A stretch of DNA of 64,000 nucleotides from Anodontia alba (lineage: Eukaryota; Mollusca; Bivalvia; Lucinida; Lucinidae): NCBI GenBank assembly GCA_964016985.1, contig OZ024836.1, positions 40,172,803-40,236,802 of the forward strand, written 5' to 3'. The translations under genes and the position numbers were made by a program. Shown piece by piece: positions 1-11,155 of this stretch. Position 1 is the stretch's first letter. The number at the start of each line of letters is the position of its first letter. The notes under the pieces are model-generated. The model did not search any database and was not told the origin of the DNA. It saw only the letters and a program-made list of their open reading frames with translations.

Positions 1-425
1 GACTGAGGATTTCAACTTTAAGAAACGAAACGTTAGTTATGATTGCAATGCACATTAAACATACACCAGTGTTATGCCTTCCATTTGCTACCCATTTAGT
101 TTCGAACTGATTGTGGGTTTTTAGTTATAATCTCATATAAACACATAATATGTCTTAATTAATTCTGTTATATTCACTCCAAATACAATGTTATTCGAGG
201 AATCGAATAGATATGGGGAAACCCAGGAAAGATCACAGTGCGGAAATATACCCCCATTCCATCCCATTCCCTCCAATATACTGGTTAAGGGTTGAATGAC
301 ACGAAACCGCATGATAAATCAGCACTTTTTCGAAAACAGAACGAATAGGAACTATAACATAAATACAACTTTAGAACGGTCTACAATATAACTGTTGGGA
401 TTAAGCCTGGTTTTACGAGTGCTTC
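1..425. other. Unassigned AT-rich intergenic DNA
   Basis: I see no open coding frame of note and no recognisable repeat boundary here. A short motif near 222-236 (CCCAGGAAAGATCACA) resembles the end of family T elements, such as the one at 61590, so part of this stretch may be an old, decayed copy. Confidence 0.3.
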
Positions 426-429
426 GCCT

Positions 430-690
430 TAGCCCTTAAGCCTTTAGGGTGACGGTTCGGTACCAGTCAAACCGATTAAAATCCTCCAGTTGGATTTACT
501 TTTGTCCGTTCTATGGCGGTGGTTATGGTAGTGCTCGTTCATTGTGGGGCCTTGTGGCTACAGGGCTTTTCTTTCGTTTTTTTTTTCCTGTATATTGTCT
601 TGTTGTTACGCTTAGTGAGTCCTTCTGGCATTGCGACCACCTCGTTAGATGCTTTGTTTTTCGTTAATTTGAAACAAATGTTATATCCGC
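430..690 (-). repeat. Degenerate S-element copy
   Basis: The order of short blocks matches the reverse of the S consensus seen best at 47684-48262. There is a degenerate block for 'ACCGTTCTAAGGCGGTGG', then a T-rich block, then 'AGTCCTT..GCATTGCGACCACCTCG' in place of the consensus 'AGTCCTTTTAGTATTGCGAT' and 'ACCTCGCTTGG'. Similarity is patchy, so the copy is old or belongs to a sister family. Small ORFs here are not credible genes. Confidence 0.35.
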
Positions 691-725
691 CGTGGTTTGT
701 TTACTCTTCCTCTTTGTGTCATTCG

Positions 726-1092
726 ACGTATAACCTCGATGGCTCGAACATGGATGGCTCGTTTACCGTGGATGATTCGAACTCGTTTTTGAGTCCCTAG
801 GAAATGCTTCCGATAGCTAAAGAAAACAAATATTTTGGGATTTTAAGGGAAATTTTCTTATTTCATCACAAAATGTATGTTGAGTGTACACAAGAGAATC
901 GCCTCGATTTAGAATCGCCTAATAACTACACTGAGCAGACCATTATTTTATAGAAGATGGAAAAGACATTCCTAGATTATGTTCATTTGCCTTCTGACCT
1001 TGCGCTATGATTAACCCTCAGTGGCTCGAACTACCCATGTCTCGAAAAATTTCTATGGTCCCAACGATGTTCGAGCTATTTATGTTTTTATT
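726..1092. mobile_element. Pogo-like MITE, family A copy 1
   Basis: Family A is a ~360-380 bp palindromic non-autonomous element. Good copies start CAGT and end ACTG between TA dinucleotides, which is the hallmark of pogo/Tigger-type DNA transposons. The termini read CAGTATAACCTCAATGG and CCATTGAGGTTCGACTG. Inner arms carry GTTGTGTGTACTCATTAG and a GAATCGCCTC/GAGGCGATTC hairpin tip. This copy keeps the left end (TATAACCTCGATGGCTCG) and the TACCCATGTCTCGAA block of the right arm, but the centre and right terminus are eroded. Confidence 0.65.
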
Positions 1093-1097
1093 AGATT

Positions 1098-1309
1098 ACA
1101 GTAAAACCTCGATGACTTGAAAACCAATGGCTCATTTACCATGGCTAATTCAAACTCGTTTTTTGCCCCTACGAAATTCCTCCGATTGCTCAAGAAGACG
1201 AACATTTAGGGAAATTTTATCATGAAATTGTATGTTGTGTGTACTCATTAGAATCGCCTCATCGATACCATGGTCCCAAAGTTGTTCGAGCCATTGAAGT
1301 TTGAATGTG
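1098..1309. mobile_element. Pogo-like MITE, family A copy 2, right arm deleted
   Basis: It starts ACAGTAAAACCTCGATG and keeps the left arm through the hairpin tip (GAATCGCCTCATCGA, ends ~1266). It then jumps directly to the distal right arm (ACCATGGTCCCAAAG). Roughly 150 bp of right arm is missing compared with the copy at 4637-4994. One deletion breakpoint lies exactly at the hairpin loop. Confidence 0.7.
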
Positions 1310-1324
1310 TTCAAATACGTAGTC

Positions 1325-1505
1325 CTGTTTGTGGTTACCATGTGTTCTGGCTTTAGATCGCCATTGAGACCTTTACTTTGTTTCAACTCAATGTTTGTGA
1401 TTATGTCTTTCACTGCGATGATGTAGAGGACCCCACACTGACCGAAAAGATGTTGGTAATTTGGAGCTGCATCAGAATTATGGGTGCGGAATGGCGCGAG
1501 TAAAT
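1325..1505 (+). repeat. Family T element, distal part
   Basis: GTGTTCTGGCTTTAGATC, then GTTTGTGATTATGTCT and GGAGCTGCATCAGAATTA, occur in the same order at 61910-62075. The first block recurs at the window edge, 63960-63985. The repeats define a dispersed family with no coding potential. The proximal half of this copy is absent because the family A copy lies directly upstream. Confidence 0.5.
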
Positions 1506-1539
1506 CTTATAGCAACAAATAAGGCGTTTTTTTATACTA

Positions 1540-1700
1540 AAATTGCTGATATCTTTCTTATTTCACAATAAGAACATATGTTGTGGGTACTCATTAGAAG
1601 CGCCTCGGCGAGGCGCTTCTAATGAGTACCACAACCTATGTTTTCATTGACAAATAAGAAAAATATTATGTGGATACCCCCTCTTATCTGTAGCTATGAA
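1540..1700. mobile_element. Palindromic MITE, family E copy 1
   Basis: Family E has arms TTTCTTATTTC, ACATATGTTGTGGGTACTCA and the tip GAAGCGCCTCGGCGAGGCGCTTC. The matching right arm is followed by TACCCCCTCTTA. The hairpin is nearly perfect over about 50 bases (1575-1640). Outer boundaries are uncertain; the copy at 14343-14886 shows that this hairpin can sit inside a larger element. Confidence 0.6.
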
Positions 1701-1742
1701 ATCTGGTTTAAGCCACACTGCCACAACTCTCCAGTAGTTTTT

Positions 1743-3781
1743 TATCGCACCTGCTTGTAGCAGGGTGCGATATAGGCGTCCGATTTTCCGTCCGTCCGTC
1801 CGTCCGTCAGTCCGTCCGTCCGTCCGTCCGTCTGTCAACATTTATATCGACGTTCGACATTTATGTCAAAGTTAGTATTCTAATCAACTACAAGACTAAA
1901 CAACCATCAAACCTTGCATGAAACATCTCCCTGACCTCCTGACTTTGCGACACAGGCGTCCGCTTTTCCGTATGTCTGTCCATTCGTCCGTCCGTCTGTC
2001 AACATTTATGTCGAAGTTCGACATTTATGTCAAAGTTAGTATTTTAATCAACTACAAGACTAAACAACCATCAAACCTTGCATGAAACATCTCCCTGACC
2101 TCCTGACTTTGCGACATAGGTGCCCACTTTTCCATTTGTCTGTCTGTTCGTCCGTCCGTCTGTCTGTCTGTTAACAATTCTGTTATGTCGAACTTCGACA
2201 TTTATGTCAAAGTTAGTATTCTAATCAACTACAAAACTAAACAACCATCAAACCTTGTATGAAACATCTCCCTGACCTCCGGACTTTGCGACATAGGTGC
2301 CCGCTTTTCCATTCGTCTGTCCGTTCATCCGTCCGTCTGTCTGTTAACAGTTCTGTTATGTCGAAGTTCGACATTTACGTCGAAGTTAGTATTCTAATCA
2401 ACTACAATTCTACAACAACCATCATACCTTGCATGACACATCTCCCTGACCTCCTGACTTGGCAGGATTGTTGACCCAGTGACCTTGACCTATATTTTGC
2501 GCTCCATTGACTTTGACACAATTTACGTTGACGTTCCATATCTTCTCAACTATAAGGCGTACAACTACCAAACCTTGCATAGTGCTTCTCCTAGATGTAC
2601 TGACTTGGCAGGTACCTTGACCCGATGACCTTGACCTATATTTTGCGCTCCAGTGACTTTGACATATTTTGCGTCGACGTTCGATATCTCCTCGACTATA
2701 AGGCCTACAACCATCAAACCTTGCAAAGTGCTTCTTCTCAATGTACTGACTTGGCAGATACCTTGACCTGGTGACCTTGACCTATATTTTGGCTGCAGTG
2801 ACTTTGACATAATTTACGTCAATGTTCCAGATCTCCTCAAGTGTAAGACCTCTAGCCACCAAACTTTGCATAGTGCTTCTCCTTGATGTACTGACTCGGC
2901 AGGTATCTTGACCCGGTGACCTTGACCTATATTTTGCGCTCCAGTGCCTTTTACACATTTTATGTCAACGTTCAATATCTCCTCAACTGTAAGGCCTACA
3001 ACCATCAAACCTTGCATAGTGCTTCTCCTCAATGTACGGACTCCGCAGGTACCTTCACTGGGTGACCTTGACCTATATTTTGCGCTCCATTGACTTTTAC
3101 ACCTTTTACGTCACCCTTCCATATGTCCTCAACTGTCCCGAAGGCCTTCAACCACCAAACCTTACATAGCACTTCTTCTTGATGTATTGACTCGGCAGGT
3201 ACCTTGACCTGGTGACCTTGACCTATATTGTGCACTCCAGTGACTTTGACACATTTTATGTTAATGTTCGGTATCTCCTCAAATATAAGACTTACAACCA
3301 CTAAACCTTGCATAGTGCTTCACCTCATTGCACTGGCTTGGCAGGTACCTTGGCCGGTGACTTTGCCCTATATTTGACACATTTTACGTTGATGTTTGAT
3401 AACTCCTCAACTATAAGGCCTACAACCACCATACCTTGCACTGTGCTTCTCCTTGATGTACTGAATTAGCAGGTACCTTGACCCGTGACCTTGACCTATA
3501 TTTCATGCTCCAGTGACTTTTACACATTTTAGGTCAATATTCCATTATCATTGGGCTGTATGATACGAAAAGTCAGTGCTGAAGATATAGCCATTAGAGG
3601 GAATGGGACTGGCATGGAATATATGTGCCCGACTAGGCACTTTGTCTACATTTTTTTCAACCCAGTTTTCCAAGTAAGCACTGCTAAGAATGAAATAAAC
3701 TTATTTAATAACCACGTTCTGATTGTGGCTCCTGTGACTTTTGCCCCAGCAGGTGCGATGACGCCTTCCGCGGAATTCTTG
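1743..3781 (+). mobile_element. Pearl/Helentron-like composite element 1 with tandem-repeat core
   Basis: The left end TATCGCACCTGC and the right-end block GCAGGTGCGATGACGCC are inverted relatives. The right end continues with the palindrome TTCCGCGGAA and then TTCTTG. Inside lie a (CCGT)n microsatellite, four units of ~165-177 bp (1772-2460) and about eight units of ~146 bp (2465-3545). Unit landmarks are AACCTTGCATGAAACATC in the first set and ACCTTGACCTATATTTTG in the second. The architecture is that described for bivalve 'pearl' elements and other non-autonomous Helitron-like elements. No transposase is present, so autonomous elements elsewhere would have to mobilise it (inference). Confidence 0.7.
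1788..1834. repeat. (CCGT)n microsatellite in pearl-like element
   Basis: About eleven CCGT units with one CAGT/TCTG interruption. The same tetranucleotide recurs in shorter form at the start of each following ~170-bp unit (near 1980, 2150 and 2320), so the microsatellite belongs to the repeat unit. Confidence 0.9.
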
Positions 3782-3862
3782 TTTTTTTTTTTTTTTTTTT
3801 TTTTTTTGTTTTTTTTTTTTTTTTTGGGGGGGGGTGGGGGTGGGGGTTGGGGGGGGGGGTTC
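3781..3862. repeat. Poly(T)/poly(G) low-complexity tract
   Basis: Long T runs interrupted by a single G are followed by G-rich runs. It directly abuts the 3' end of the pearl-like element. Its length is likely to be unreliable in the assembly. Confidence 0.85.
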
Positions 3863-3978
3863 TGCTAACCGTCCCGAGGCGGTTCCTCTGTTGCTGTTCT
3901 TTTTTTGTTTTTGGGGTGGGTGGTTTCATAACTGGTGTATATTTTGTCATTGTTTGGGTCCTCATCTCTCTTTCGAAA
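3862..3978 (-). repeat. Family T remnant
   Basis: GCTAACCGTCCCGAGGCGG followed by TTCCTCTGTTGCTGTTC is the reverse of the block near 61715-61755 in the better family T copy. The T-end sequence (GATACCCAGGAATTGC) follows in the adjacent palindrome. Confidence 0.4.
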
Positions 3979-3979
3979 G

Positions 3980-4060
3980 ATAAGTAAAGATACCCAGGAA
4001 TTGCAACAGTCATGAAGCTCTGCTTCATGACTGTTGCAATTCCTGGGTATCTTTACTTAT
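3980..4060. repeat. Perfect 39-bp inverted repeat with 3-nt loop
   Basis: The arms 3980-4018 and 4022-4060 are exact reverse complements, separated by TCT. The arm begins ATAAGTAAAGATACCCAGG, which is the terminal sequence of family T elements (compare 24866 and 61590). This is therefore an inverted duplication of a T end, abutting a pogo-like MITE. Confidence 0.9.
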
Positions 4061-4065
4061 GTGTA

Positions 4066-4381
4066 TAGTCGACTCTCTTTGTCTCGAAGTTCATGGAACT
4101 ATCTGAAATACTTCAAGGTATCCGTACCTCGACATATGAGATTTGCAGAATTTAGGACAAAATAAGTCGAACAACCACATTTCACAAACGAATATGTAAT
4201 TTGACCCCTGAAGTCTGAGATATAGTGAAAATATTGTGGAAAAGAGGAGACATTGCTCCTGAGGAGCAATTTCTATTTTCCACAACATCTTGTTACGTAT
4301 TATAGATTTCCATGTAACAGGAAGGGGCCAGATTTTCACTTCGAGATAAACGGTTATTTGAGATAATGAGAGTCGACTGTA
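4066..4381. mobile_element. Pogo-like MITE, family B copy 1
   Basis: The ends AGTCGACTCTC and GAGAGTCGACTGTA form terminal inverted repeats with CAGT/ACTG-like tips and TA flanks. The centre contains GAAAATATTGTGGAAAAG and a GAGGAGCAAT inverted core. A second copy lies at 54961-55272. The ends resemble family A in the first bases only. Confidence 0.75.
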
Positions 4382-4636
4382 ATATTATATACCTACCAGT
4401 GATACTGCTTCAGCAGTTCTTAAAGTCTGATCCATAAAGTCGGATCTGTTGCCAGTCTTGATATTTTTATATCTATGTCACACTCTCTCAAACGTGGCTT
4501 GTTTACTTTACTTATTTGTTTATTATTATTTTTGTTCACGTTTAATTTATCTCCATTTATATTTTGTTGAAGATCACTACATGACGTATAACGTATACAA
4601 TGGCTTCAAGCGGCCAACTGAGTGCCATTTGTAAAT
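4382..4636. other. Unassigned AT-rich DNA
   Basis: No repeat match inside the window and no credible coding frame. The short ORFs have no recognisable domain. Confidence 0.3.
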
Positions 4637-4994
4637 ACAGTATAACCTCAATGGCTCGAACACGGATGGCTCGTTTACCGTGGATGATTCGAACTCTATT
4701 TTCAGTCCCTACAAAACTCTTCCAATAGCTCAAGAAAACAATATTTAGGTTTTTTTCTTATTTTATCATGGAATTGTATGTTATGTGTACTCATTAGAAT
4801 CGCCTCATCGAGGCGATTCTAATGAGTACACTCAACATACAATCATGTGTAGAAAATCGAAAAGATTTCCCTAAATAATCACTATTTGCCTCCTGAACTG
4901 ATGGTATGATTAATCCTCAGTGGATCGAACTACCCATGTCTCGAACGAATTCCCGTGGCCCCTAAGATGTTCGAGCCATTGGGGTTCGACTGTA
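4637..4994. mobile_element. Pogo-like MITE, family A copy 3 (full length)
   Basis: A full-length reference copy. It runs from ACAGTATAACCTCAATGG to GGGGTTCGACTGTA, with TA at both borders. The central hairpin around 4780-4830 includes TACTCATTAGAATCGCC, CATCGA and the reverse arm. It is non-coding. Confidence 0.85.
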
Positions 4995-6363
4995 TAGCAG
5001 ACGATATTTTTCGGAGAAAATAAGGCTTGACATTTCATTTTGAAACGTATGTTATGCAGATAAATAACAGGAAATTGTCAATAAAATTCTGAAAGGTTGC
5101 CTTTGGAAACAAAGAACACACAAAAGAACGAAAAATGGAGACTCGGTTTTATCAAGTATGTCAAAACCTTATTTTGTCTGAAACATAACAGAAATAGTAA
5201 GAAAATATAATGCCGTCTGTTACACGTGGAATGACACTAAGCATTAATTATCAGAGGGTCAGGTTGTATTAATGCTCTGTTAGTCCAGAAAGCACACATC
5301 GTTGTGATAATGCCGTCTGTACGTCGCTGCACCGACATGACGTCGCAGCGACACTGCGCCGAAGCTTTACGATTTTGTGTGTTTACTGGAATATAGGGTA
5401 CATATCATTTAAAAAAAAAAGTATGGCTTTCGGATCTAATATAATATTCCTCTGATAGCCGTAAGACTAAAGATAATTACTTCATTAGAACCAGAACAAG
5501 TCAAGGATAAACTATTGAATTACCTGACCTGCAAACTTAGTTGATGGTGACTTTTCCGCTATTAGGCGGGAAAAGCTTTATTCGGGAAATTGATCTATTA
5601 AATTTCCCAGATTGATTTTCCACTAACGAGATCATTAGAACACGACTGGTCGGATTAAAAACGGTCCTTACACACTCTTGGGCCTGTTCGCAGCAAAACC
5701 AACCACAACCAATCTGGCATCTCCAAAGAGCAAACACATAGATCAGTCATATTCACTGCGGCACCAAAGAATAGCGAAGTTTCTGATCAACCTGTGCGTT
5801 TATACGGTCTGGTCATGTCTTCGACTTTCGCTCTGTGAATTCCTTGTGGTTTCCATTTATACGAACGATGACGACTCCGATCAGATTAAGAACAATAAAT
5901 GCGGTATCTACAAACAGTGTAACGTATCAATAAAGGTATCCAGGAAAGATTCCAACTGCGCAGCTAGACTTCCGGCGACACCTAAAGAAGGGATGAGGAA
6001 CAAACAATGATAAAATTAACATTTCATTATATCAGTACTAAACGAACGGTTTTGTTGGTTTCAATTCAAATGCAGACACACTGTTCTTTTATCAGTTTAG
6101 TAAAGTTTAATGATATCTGCCATTACTTTACATTTGCACATGACAGGGTATGTGAAAATAACTTTGTCAGAAAATGGTTTGAGGTATGATTCCATGCCCA
6201 TGGCAATGGGTTCATTTCTATGAATCCTGTAGGTTATAATAATAATTGACGTCTGAGTGACTAGGAAAATGATAACGCGCAGTATCATCCAATGTGTAAA
6301 TCTTCCTTATGACAATTCCGAAAAACAATCTACGGAAACTATACTCTGTCAGGACTATACTTT
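4995..6363. other. Unassigned stretch with repeat fragments
   Basis: It contains a possible eroded family M arm (4997-5090, GCAGACGATATTTTTC) and a family V block (GTTGCCTTTGGAAACAAAG, ~5096). There is a palindromic GC-rich motif at 5322-5352 (GTCGCTGCACCGACATGACG, followed by its reverse). The 110-codon ORF at 5678-6010 has no signal peptide, domain or splice context that I recognise, so I do not call it a gene. Confidence 0.35.
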
Positions 6364-6470
6364 CCCAGCTAGCATTCTACGTAAATCTACATCGGGCCGT
6401 CATCGGCCCGTCAGCTACCCTGACGGGCCGATGACGGCCCGATATAGATTTACGTAGAATGCTGACTGGG
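6364..6470. mobile_element. 107-bp palindromic MITE, family P copy 1
   Basis: Two ~52-nt arms pair with only three or four mismatches. The ends are CCCAGCTAGCATTCTACG and the reverse of CCCAGTCAGCATTCTACG. The GC-rich inner arm is CGGGCCGTCATCGGCCCG. The two ends differ consistently at two positions. The copy at 54550 shows the same pair of ends swapped, so it lies in the opposite orientation. Flanks are T-rich (TTT/TTA). Confidence 0.85.
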
Positions 6471-6487
6471 TTATTACGTATGTACTA

Positions 6488-6566
6488 TCCGTTCTGGTGT
6501 CTGGGAAGGGCTGCGGTTTGTGATTATGGCACTCCCTGGACTTGTCTCTTAACTTTTCCTTTTTAT
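6488..6566 (-). repeat. S-element terminal fragment
   Basis: GTGTCTGGGAAGGGCTGCGG, GCACTCCCTGGACTT and CTCTTAACTTTTCC match the poly(T)-side end of the S family. Only ~80 bp is present, next to the family P MITE. Confidence 0.75.
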
Positions 6567-6957
6567 GATCTGTGATTGTGGCATTTACTACACATCTTCT
6601 TCATTGTTTTGCGACTGGCTCATATGAGTATTTCACGTAAGCTCTCGAGTCTTTTCTATGCCATGATTGGTTTAGCTTGAAATTTTTATTGCTCATATGG
6701 CTGGTTAACTCAATGATAGTGATAGGATAGTGTTTGCTGACCTGTGGAAGTTCGGGTTGCTATGTCAACACAAAGAAGAGATAGTTAATTTCTAGCACCG
6801 TTAACATATATATTTCAGTATACGCGACGTATCGTGTTAATGTCTGTTACTAGTACAGTCATGATAGAATTTAAATAACTAGGATAGTTGATACTCCGAC
6901 TCCGTAATCAGCTGTTTTAGACGAGCAGCACTTGCTCTCAGAGTTGATGTAACATAT
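6567..6957. other. Unassigned DNA
   Basis: No ORF, tandem repeat or recognised element can be supported here. Confidence 0.3.
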
Positions 6958-7190
6958 TAGCCGCAATGTACGAAAACGTATCTCCCGACATGTGCGCCCA
7001 ACGGAGTCTCAAATCAGTATCCGCAAAGACTGATCATCTTTGTTCTCCGCATGAAGAAACTTTGCATCCTTGGTTATCCAGAATGCGCAAAATGAAGATA
7101 TTGATCAGCCTGTGCAAATGTGCAGTCTGATCTGAATCTTCCCTGGGCGCACGTGTCCGAAGGTACGCTTTCTGACATTTAGACTCCTGT
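6958..7190. repeat. Family I palindromic repeat, copy 1
   Basis: Family I is marked by AGCCGCAATGTACGAAAACG, GTGCGCCCA, TCTGATC and CGCACGTGTCCGAAGGTACG, arranged as two inverted halves. It recurs at 18661, 27990, 42600, 55678, 56560 and 56896. It is GC-richer than its surroundings and non-coding. Confidence 0.55.
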
Positions 7191-7984
7191 CTTTGAAACC
7201 TAACAGCCATTAAAAATCTGTTAGCTAGCATAAAAAGGTATTGAATACGCAATTAACACACGATGACAGGATGGCCATGGATCCGTTCAAATGGTGCTAA
7301 TTGATAACAAAGGTTCTTGTTCTAAAATGGTGACGACCTTTAAGCTGAATAAGAATATTAATCACAAAACGTGTCTGATTATTCTTGTCAGGCGTAACTG
7401 ATAATATTTAACCTTCTAGCAGATACGTGACGGTCGGAAGGAAACTACCGTAGTTTATGTATACTTTTCCTAGAAAATGCGATTTTACATCTCATGCGAA
7501 TTGTCTCTTACAACGATTTGCATGAGGTGTCAGATCCGTTCACAGGAAAATATCATTAGTTAGTCGACTGCTTAATTATCCCATGGTAAGGTGAGTGTTA
7601 ACCTAGATTTGTTTCGGTTGTCAAGGAAGTGGAATTGATTTCTCAAGGAGACTTAAAGAATATGCATATCTATAATTATGTTAAATTGAATTTTTCAAAT
7701 TATAAGATGTCTGATCATGGTTGATACTGTTTGCTACTCATCCAATAGTTTTAGACACATCGTCAGGTAGTAAAAGGAAATCGTTCTAATTTTGGAAAAT
7801 TTTGATAAGGAGTTAAGGTGTCCGAAAAATTAGGGTAGTAACGGTAGCACATCTTTGCTGCTAATTCTCAGAAGAAATGAAAGAAATTACGATACTGCAT
7901 ACACTTTTTAAGTATTTGACTACGTGATCCGACAACAGTTACAATAGTTTATGTCAGAAAATATGTAGCTTACCATTCCTCTAG
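7191..7984. other. Unassigned DNA, no gene seen
   Basis: About 800 bases with no ORF longer than chance and no internal repeats. I could not match it to other parts of the window. Confidence 0.35.
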
Positions 7985-8130
7985 AGTACTTATTCACCAC
8001 AAAACCATACGTTATGGGCACTCATTAGAAGCGCCTCATCGAGGCGCTTCTAATGAGTACCCACATCATATGTATTAGTGAAGGAATAAACAAATATTTA
8101 CCTGATATCACTCTCTTATGTAGAGCTATG
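7985..8130. mobile_element. Palindromic MITE, family E copy 2
   Basis: The hairpin TACTCATTAGAAGCGCCTC / GAGGCGCTTCTAATGAGTA is nearly intact, but the outer arms are diverged (ACGTTATGGGC versus CCCACATCATATG). Short T/A-rich arms follow. Confidence 0.6.
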
Positions 8131-8461
8131 GATTATATTCCCATCTGATTTTGTATATTGACATCAATTTACAGATGATTACTACTACTATCTGCATTGT
8201 GCATACATCTGTATTTTGATCTTTTTTTCAGAGCACAGTAATTCCTCCTACGTGACATAGTGAATTTACATAGCCCTTGAAACGTGACATTATTGTATTA
8301 AAACATATACGTATATTGTTTACAAATTGATATTATATGTCTACTTTGAAATCATAATCATGGTTAACTAGTTTTGTCGCTAAATGCATTATATTATTGC
8401 TGTCTTAAAGGCGTAATTACCAATAAGAATGAGAAAGTGGGTCAGAAATGATCACTCGTAA

Positions 8462-8600
8462 GGGGACTGAAAAAAAGTGGTAATTTTTCCGCCATTCTAT
8501 ACAAGGGATATGACATTTGTGCCTTCTGTTGCTCTTTTAAGCATGAAATCCCTTCTGAAATGGGATACTAAATTGCCCATGCTGTTCACCTAGCGGGATA
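8462..8600. repeat. Family X palindromic repeat, copy 1 (diverged)
   Basis: Family X is typified by GGGAGACAACTTTTGTGAC, TTTCCTGTTTGC, a central AAAGGAAA..TTTGCTCC hairpin and GTCTCCC on the right. This copy is diverged (TCCGCCATTCTATACAAGGG, CATTTGTGCC) but keeps the order. Confidence 0.4.
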
Positions 8601-8679
8601 TTATAATATGCCGTGCGAATGATCGCTTTGGCAAACTCATACGCTTACCTGTAAACTGCTAAATGTAAATTTTATGTAC

Positions 8680-8965
8680 CATTACGAAAACAAGCCTATT
8701 CATATATACTGAAAATTTTACCACCAAAAAATTGAAAATTTTCAGATAAAAATTCTGTTATTTTTCATATTTCTGCTCAAAACATAGATTGTGGGTACTC
8801 GTTAGAACCGCCTCATCGCCTCGATGAGGCGGTTCTAACGAGTACCCACATTCTATGCTTTTGAGCAGAAATAAGAAAAATAATATATACCCCTGTAAAC
8901 CCCAGTTTTACTATATAAAAGTGGGGTTTAAGGGGGTCAACATTATATAGGCATGTTTTCGTGAT
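8680..8965. mobile_element. Palindromic MITE, family D copy 1
   Basis: Family D is ~280 bp with short inverted termini CATTACGAAAACAYGCCTAT / ATAGGCATGTTTTCGTGATG. The left arm has AAAATTTTACCACCAAAAA and the right arm CCCAGTTTTACTATATAAAA. The central hairpin is ACATAGATTGTGGGTACTCG, TTAGAACCGCCTC and its reverse. This copy has a slightly extended tip (CATCGCCTCGATG). Confidence 0.85.
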
Positions 8966-9330
8966 GATAAATAACAATCACGTTTAACAGAATGACCTTG
9001 ACAATTAACCTGGACTTTACGAGCTGATGCATTGACAAAAACAAAAACAAAATTATTTATTGGAGTTCAGTTCCATAGAGGAGACCCTGCATTCTGATCC
9101 TTTTCATTGTGAAATCTTTTCTAGATATTAAATGCCAAATAGCGGGAAGATAAGGGACGGAAGCGCTTGACGTTCGTGGTTCTGCTGGTACGGTAGTGCC
9201 GACAACCTCACCCGCTGACAGTCGCTTGGTTACTTAAATGATGTCACCAGCAAATCCAGGTTTGTGCTAAACATAGTGTCTAATTCAATATTCGTCAGGA
9301 TTATTTGTTATCTCACATTGAGCACGAACT
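8966..9330. other. Unassigned DNA
   Basis: No gene or recognised repeat. The stretch 9230-9330 leads into the left end of the tandem element that follows. Confidence 0.3.
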
Positions 9331-10020
9331 GCCCAAGGTGAGCTACTGTGGTCAGTCAATGTGAGTCTTGCGCCGTACGGCGTCAATAATTTGATTTAAA
9401 AGCATACTCCTTCTACACCCCTGGGCCAATGGACTCGAAACTTGGTAGGAAGTATCGAGGTGACTTGAAGATCAAACAAAGCTAAAATCATTTCGATCGG
9501 AAATCAAAGAAGGCCTCCATAGCCGCCATCCTGAAAATTTATTGTGTGCTTCTTCTCCTGAATCGAAATGACAATTGACTCGAAACTTGGTAGGAAGTAC
9601 CGAGGTAATTTGTGGATCAAAAATAGTTAAAATTGTTCCGATCTGATATCAAAGATGGCCACCTTGAAAATCTATTTTGCCCTTCGTTTCCGGAACCGAA
9701 ATGCCAGTTGACTCCAAACTCGGTAGGACATATCGGGGCAATTTCTGGATCAAAAATAGCTAAAATCGTTTCGATCGGAAATTCAAGATGGCCGAAATGG
9801 TGGCCAACTTGAAAATCTTTGCGCTTCACCTCCTGAACCGGAAGGCTAATCGACTCGAAATTTGGTAGGAAGTATCAAGGTGACTTACAGATCAAAAATA
9901 GTTACACTCGTTTCGATCGGAAATCCAAGACGGCCGCCATGGCTGCCATCTTGAAAATCCATTTTGCGTTTCTTCCCCTGAACCGAAAGGTCAATTGACT
10001 CGAAACTTGGTAGTTATCAT

Positions 10021-10610
10021 CGGGGTGACGTAGATAGCATGACTTCCAAAGTGTTATTGTAATAACGTGCCTACTTTACCCTGGGACAGTGTTTTCTATA
10101 ATCTGTGCCTGTGTGCCCAGTTATTACTCAGATCATCCGGCGCATCTGCACTGTCTGATCTGACCCTGATACGGTTACTGGGGATCCTTATTCATGCCAT
10201 GAACTGGAGCTCCAGTCAGACTGCATGGCTGCACATGCAGGTCTGGGTTCTTACTGGCTGGTTATGTAATTTTGTAGGCATTTCTGTTCTGTGGCTTAGT
10301 TTTCATTTAACATGACAGTTATTACAAGCGTCTTAATATTAAGCTTTCAGATTGCATTTTTCCTTTGATTTAGCAGCTTCTAAGATCCTGTTACTGTTAA
10401 ATAAGCATAACACTAATAAATCATCAAGTTTTTCAACAAAATCATTATCATTCTTTGACGTCGTTGTCATGATCAGACATCATGTGACGTTGATTTCATT
10501 ATGTTTCATTTTTGACAATAATGTCCCTTGAAAAAGGTGGTAATTAGCTAAACTAGTCAGGAATGAAATTTAAAAGAAGAACTTGAAGTTCGATCTCTTT
10601 TGTTAAAATA
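10021..10610. other. Insertion splitting the tandem core of element 2
   Basis: This ~590-bp stretch shows none of the unit landmarks. It begins after GGGGTGACGTAGATAGCATG and includes GTGTTATTGTAATAACG. I could not match it elsewhere in the window. The small ORF at 10067-10315 is not convincing. Confidence 0.4.
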
Positions 10611-11120
10611 GGAAATATCAGGGCAACTTGTTGATTAAAAATAGCTAAAATTGTTCCGATAGAAGATCCAAGATGGCGACCATAACCGCTATCTTGACAA
10701 TCTATTTTGCTCTTCTTTCCCTGAACTGAGAGGCCAATGGTCTCACCACTTGCTAGGAAGTATTAGGGCAATTTGTAGATGAAAAATAGCTAAAATCGTT
10801 TTGATCGGAAATCAAGGATGGCCGCCGCAGCCATCTTGAAAATCTATATTGTACTTCTTCTCTTGAACCCAAAGGTCAATTGACTTGAAATTTCATAGAG
10901 AGTATAAGGGTACTTGCAGATCAAAAACAGCTGAAATCATTCCAATTAGAAATCAAGATTGGTTGTCATGGCCGCAATCTTGAAAATCTGTCGAACATCT
11001 TCTCCTGAACCAAAATGCCATTCGACTTGAAACTTGGTAGGAAGTATCTGAGTGACTTGTAGAACAAAAATAGCTAAAATTATTCTGATCGGATATCCCA
11101 TATGGCCGCCAAAGTCATTA

Positions 11121-11155
<35 letters not shown>

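Noticed and set aside
5678..6010. 110-codon ORF
   Set aside because: Average composition, no recognisable motif and surrounded by repeats; length is within chance for this window.
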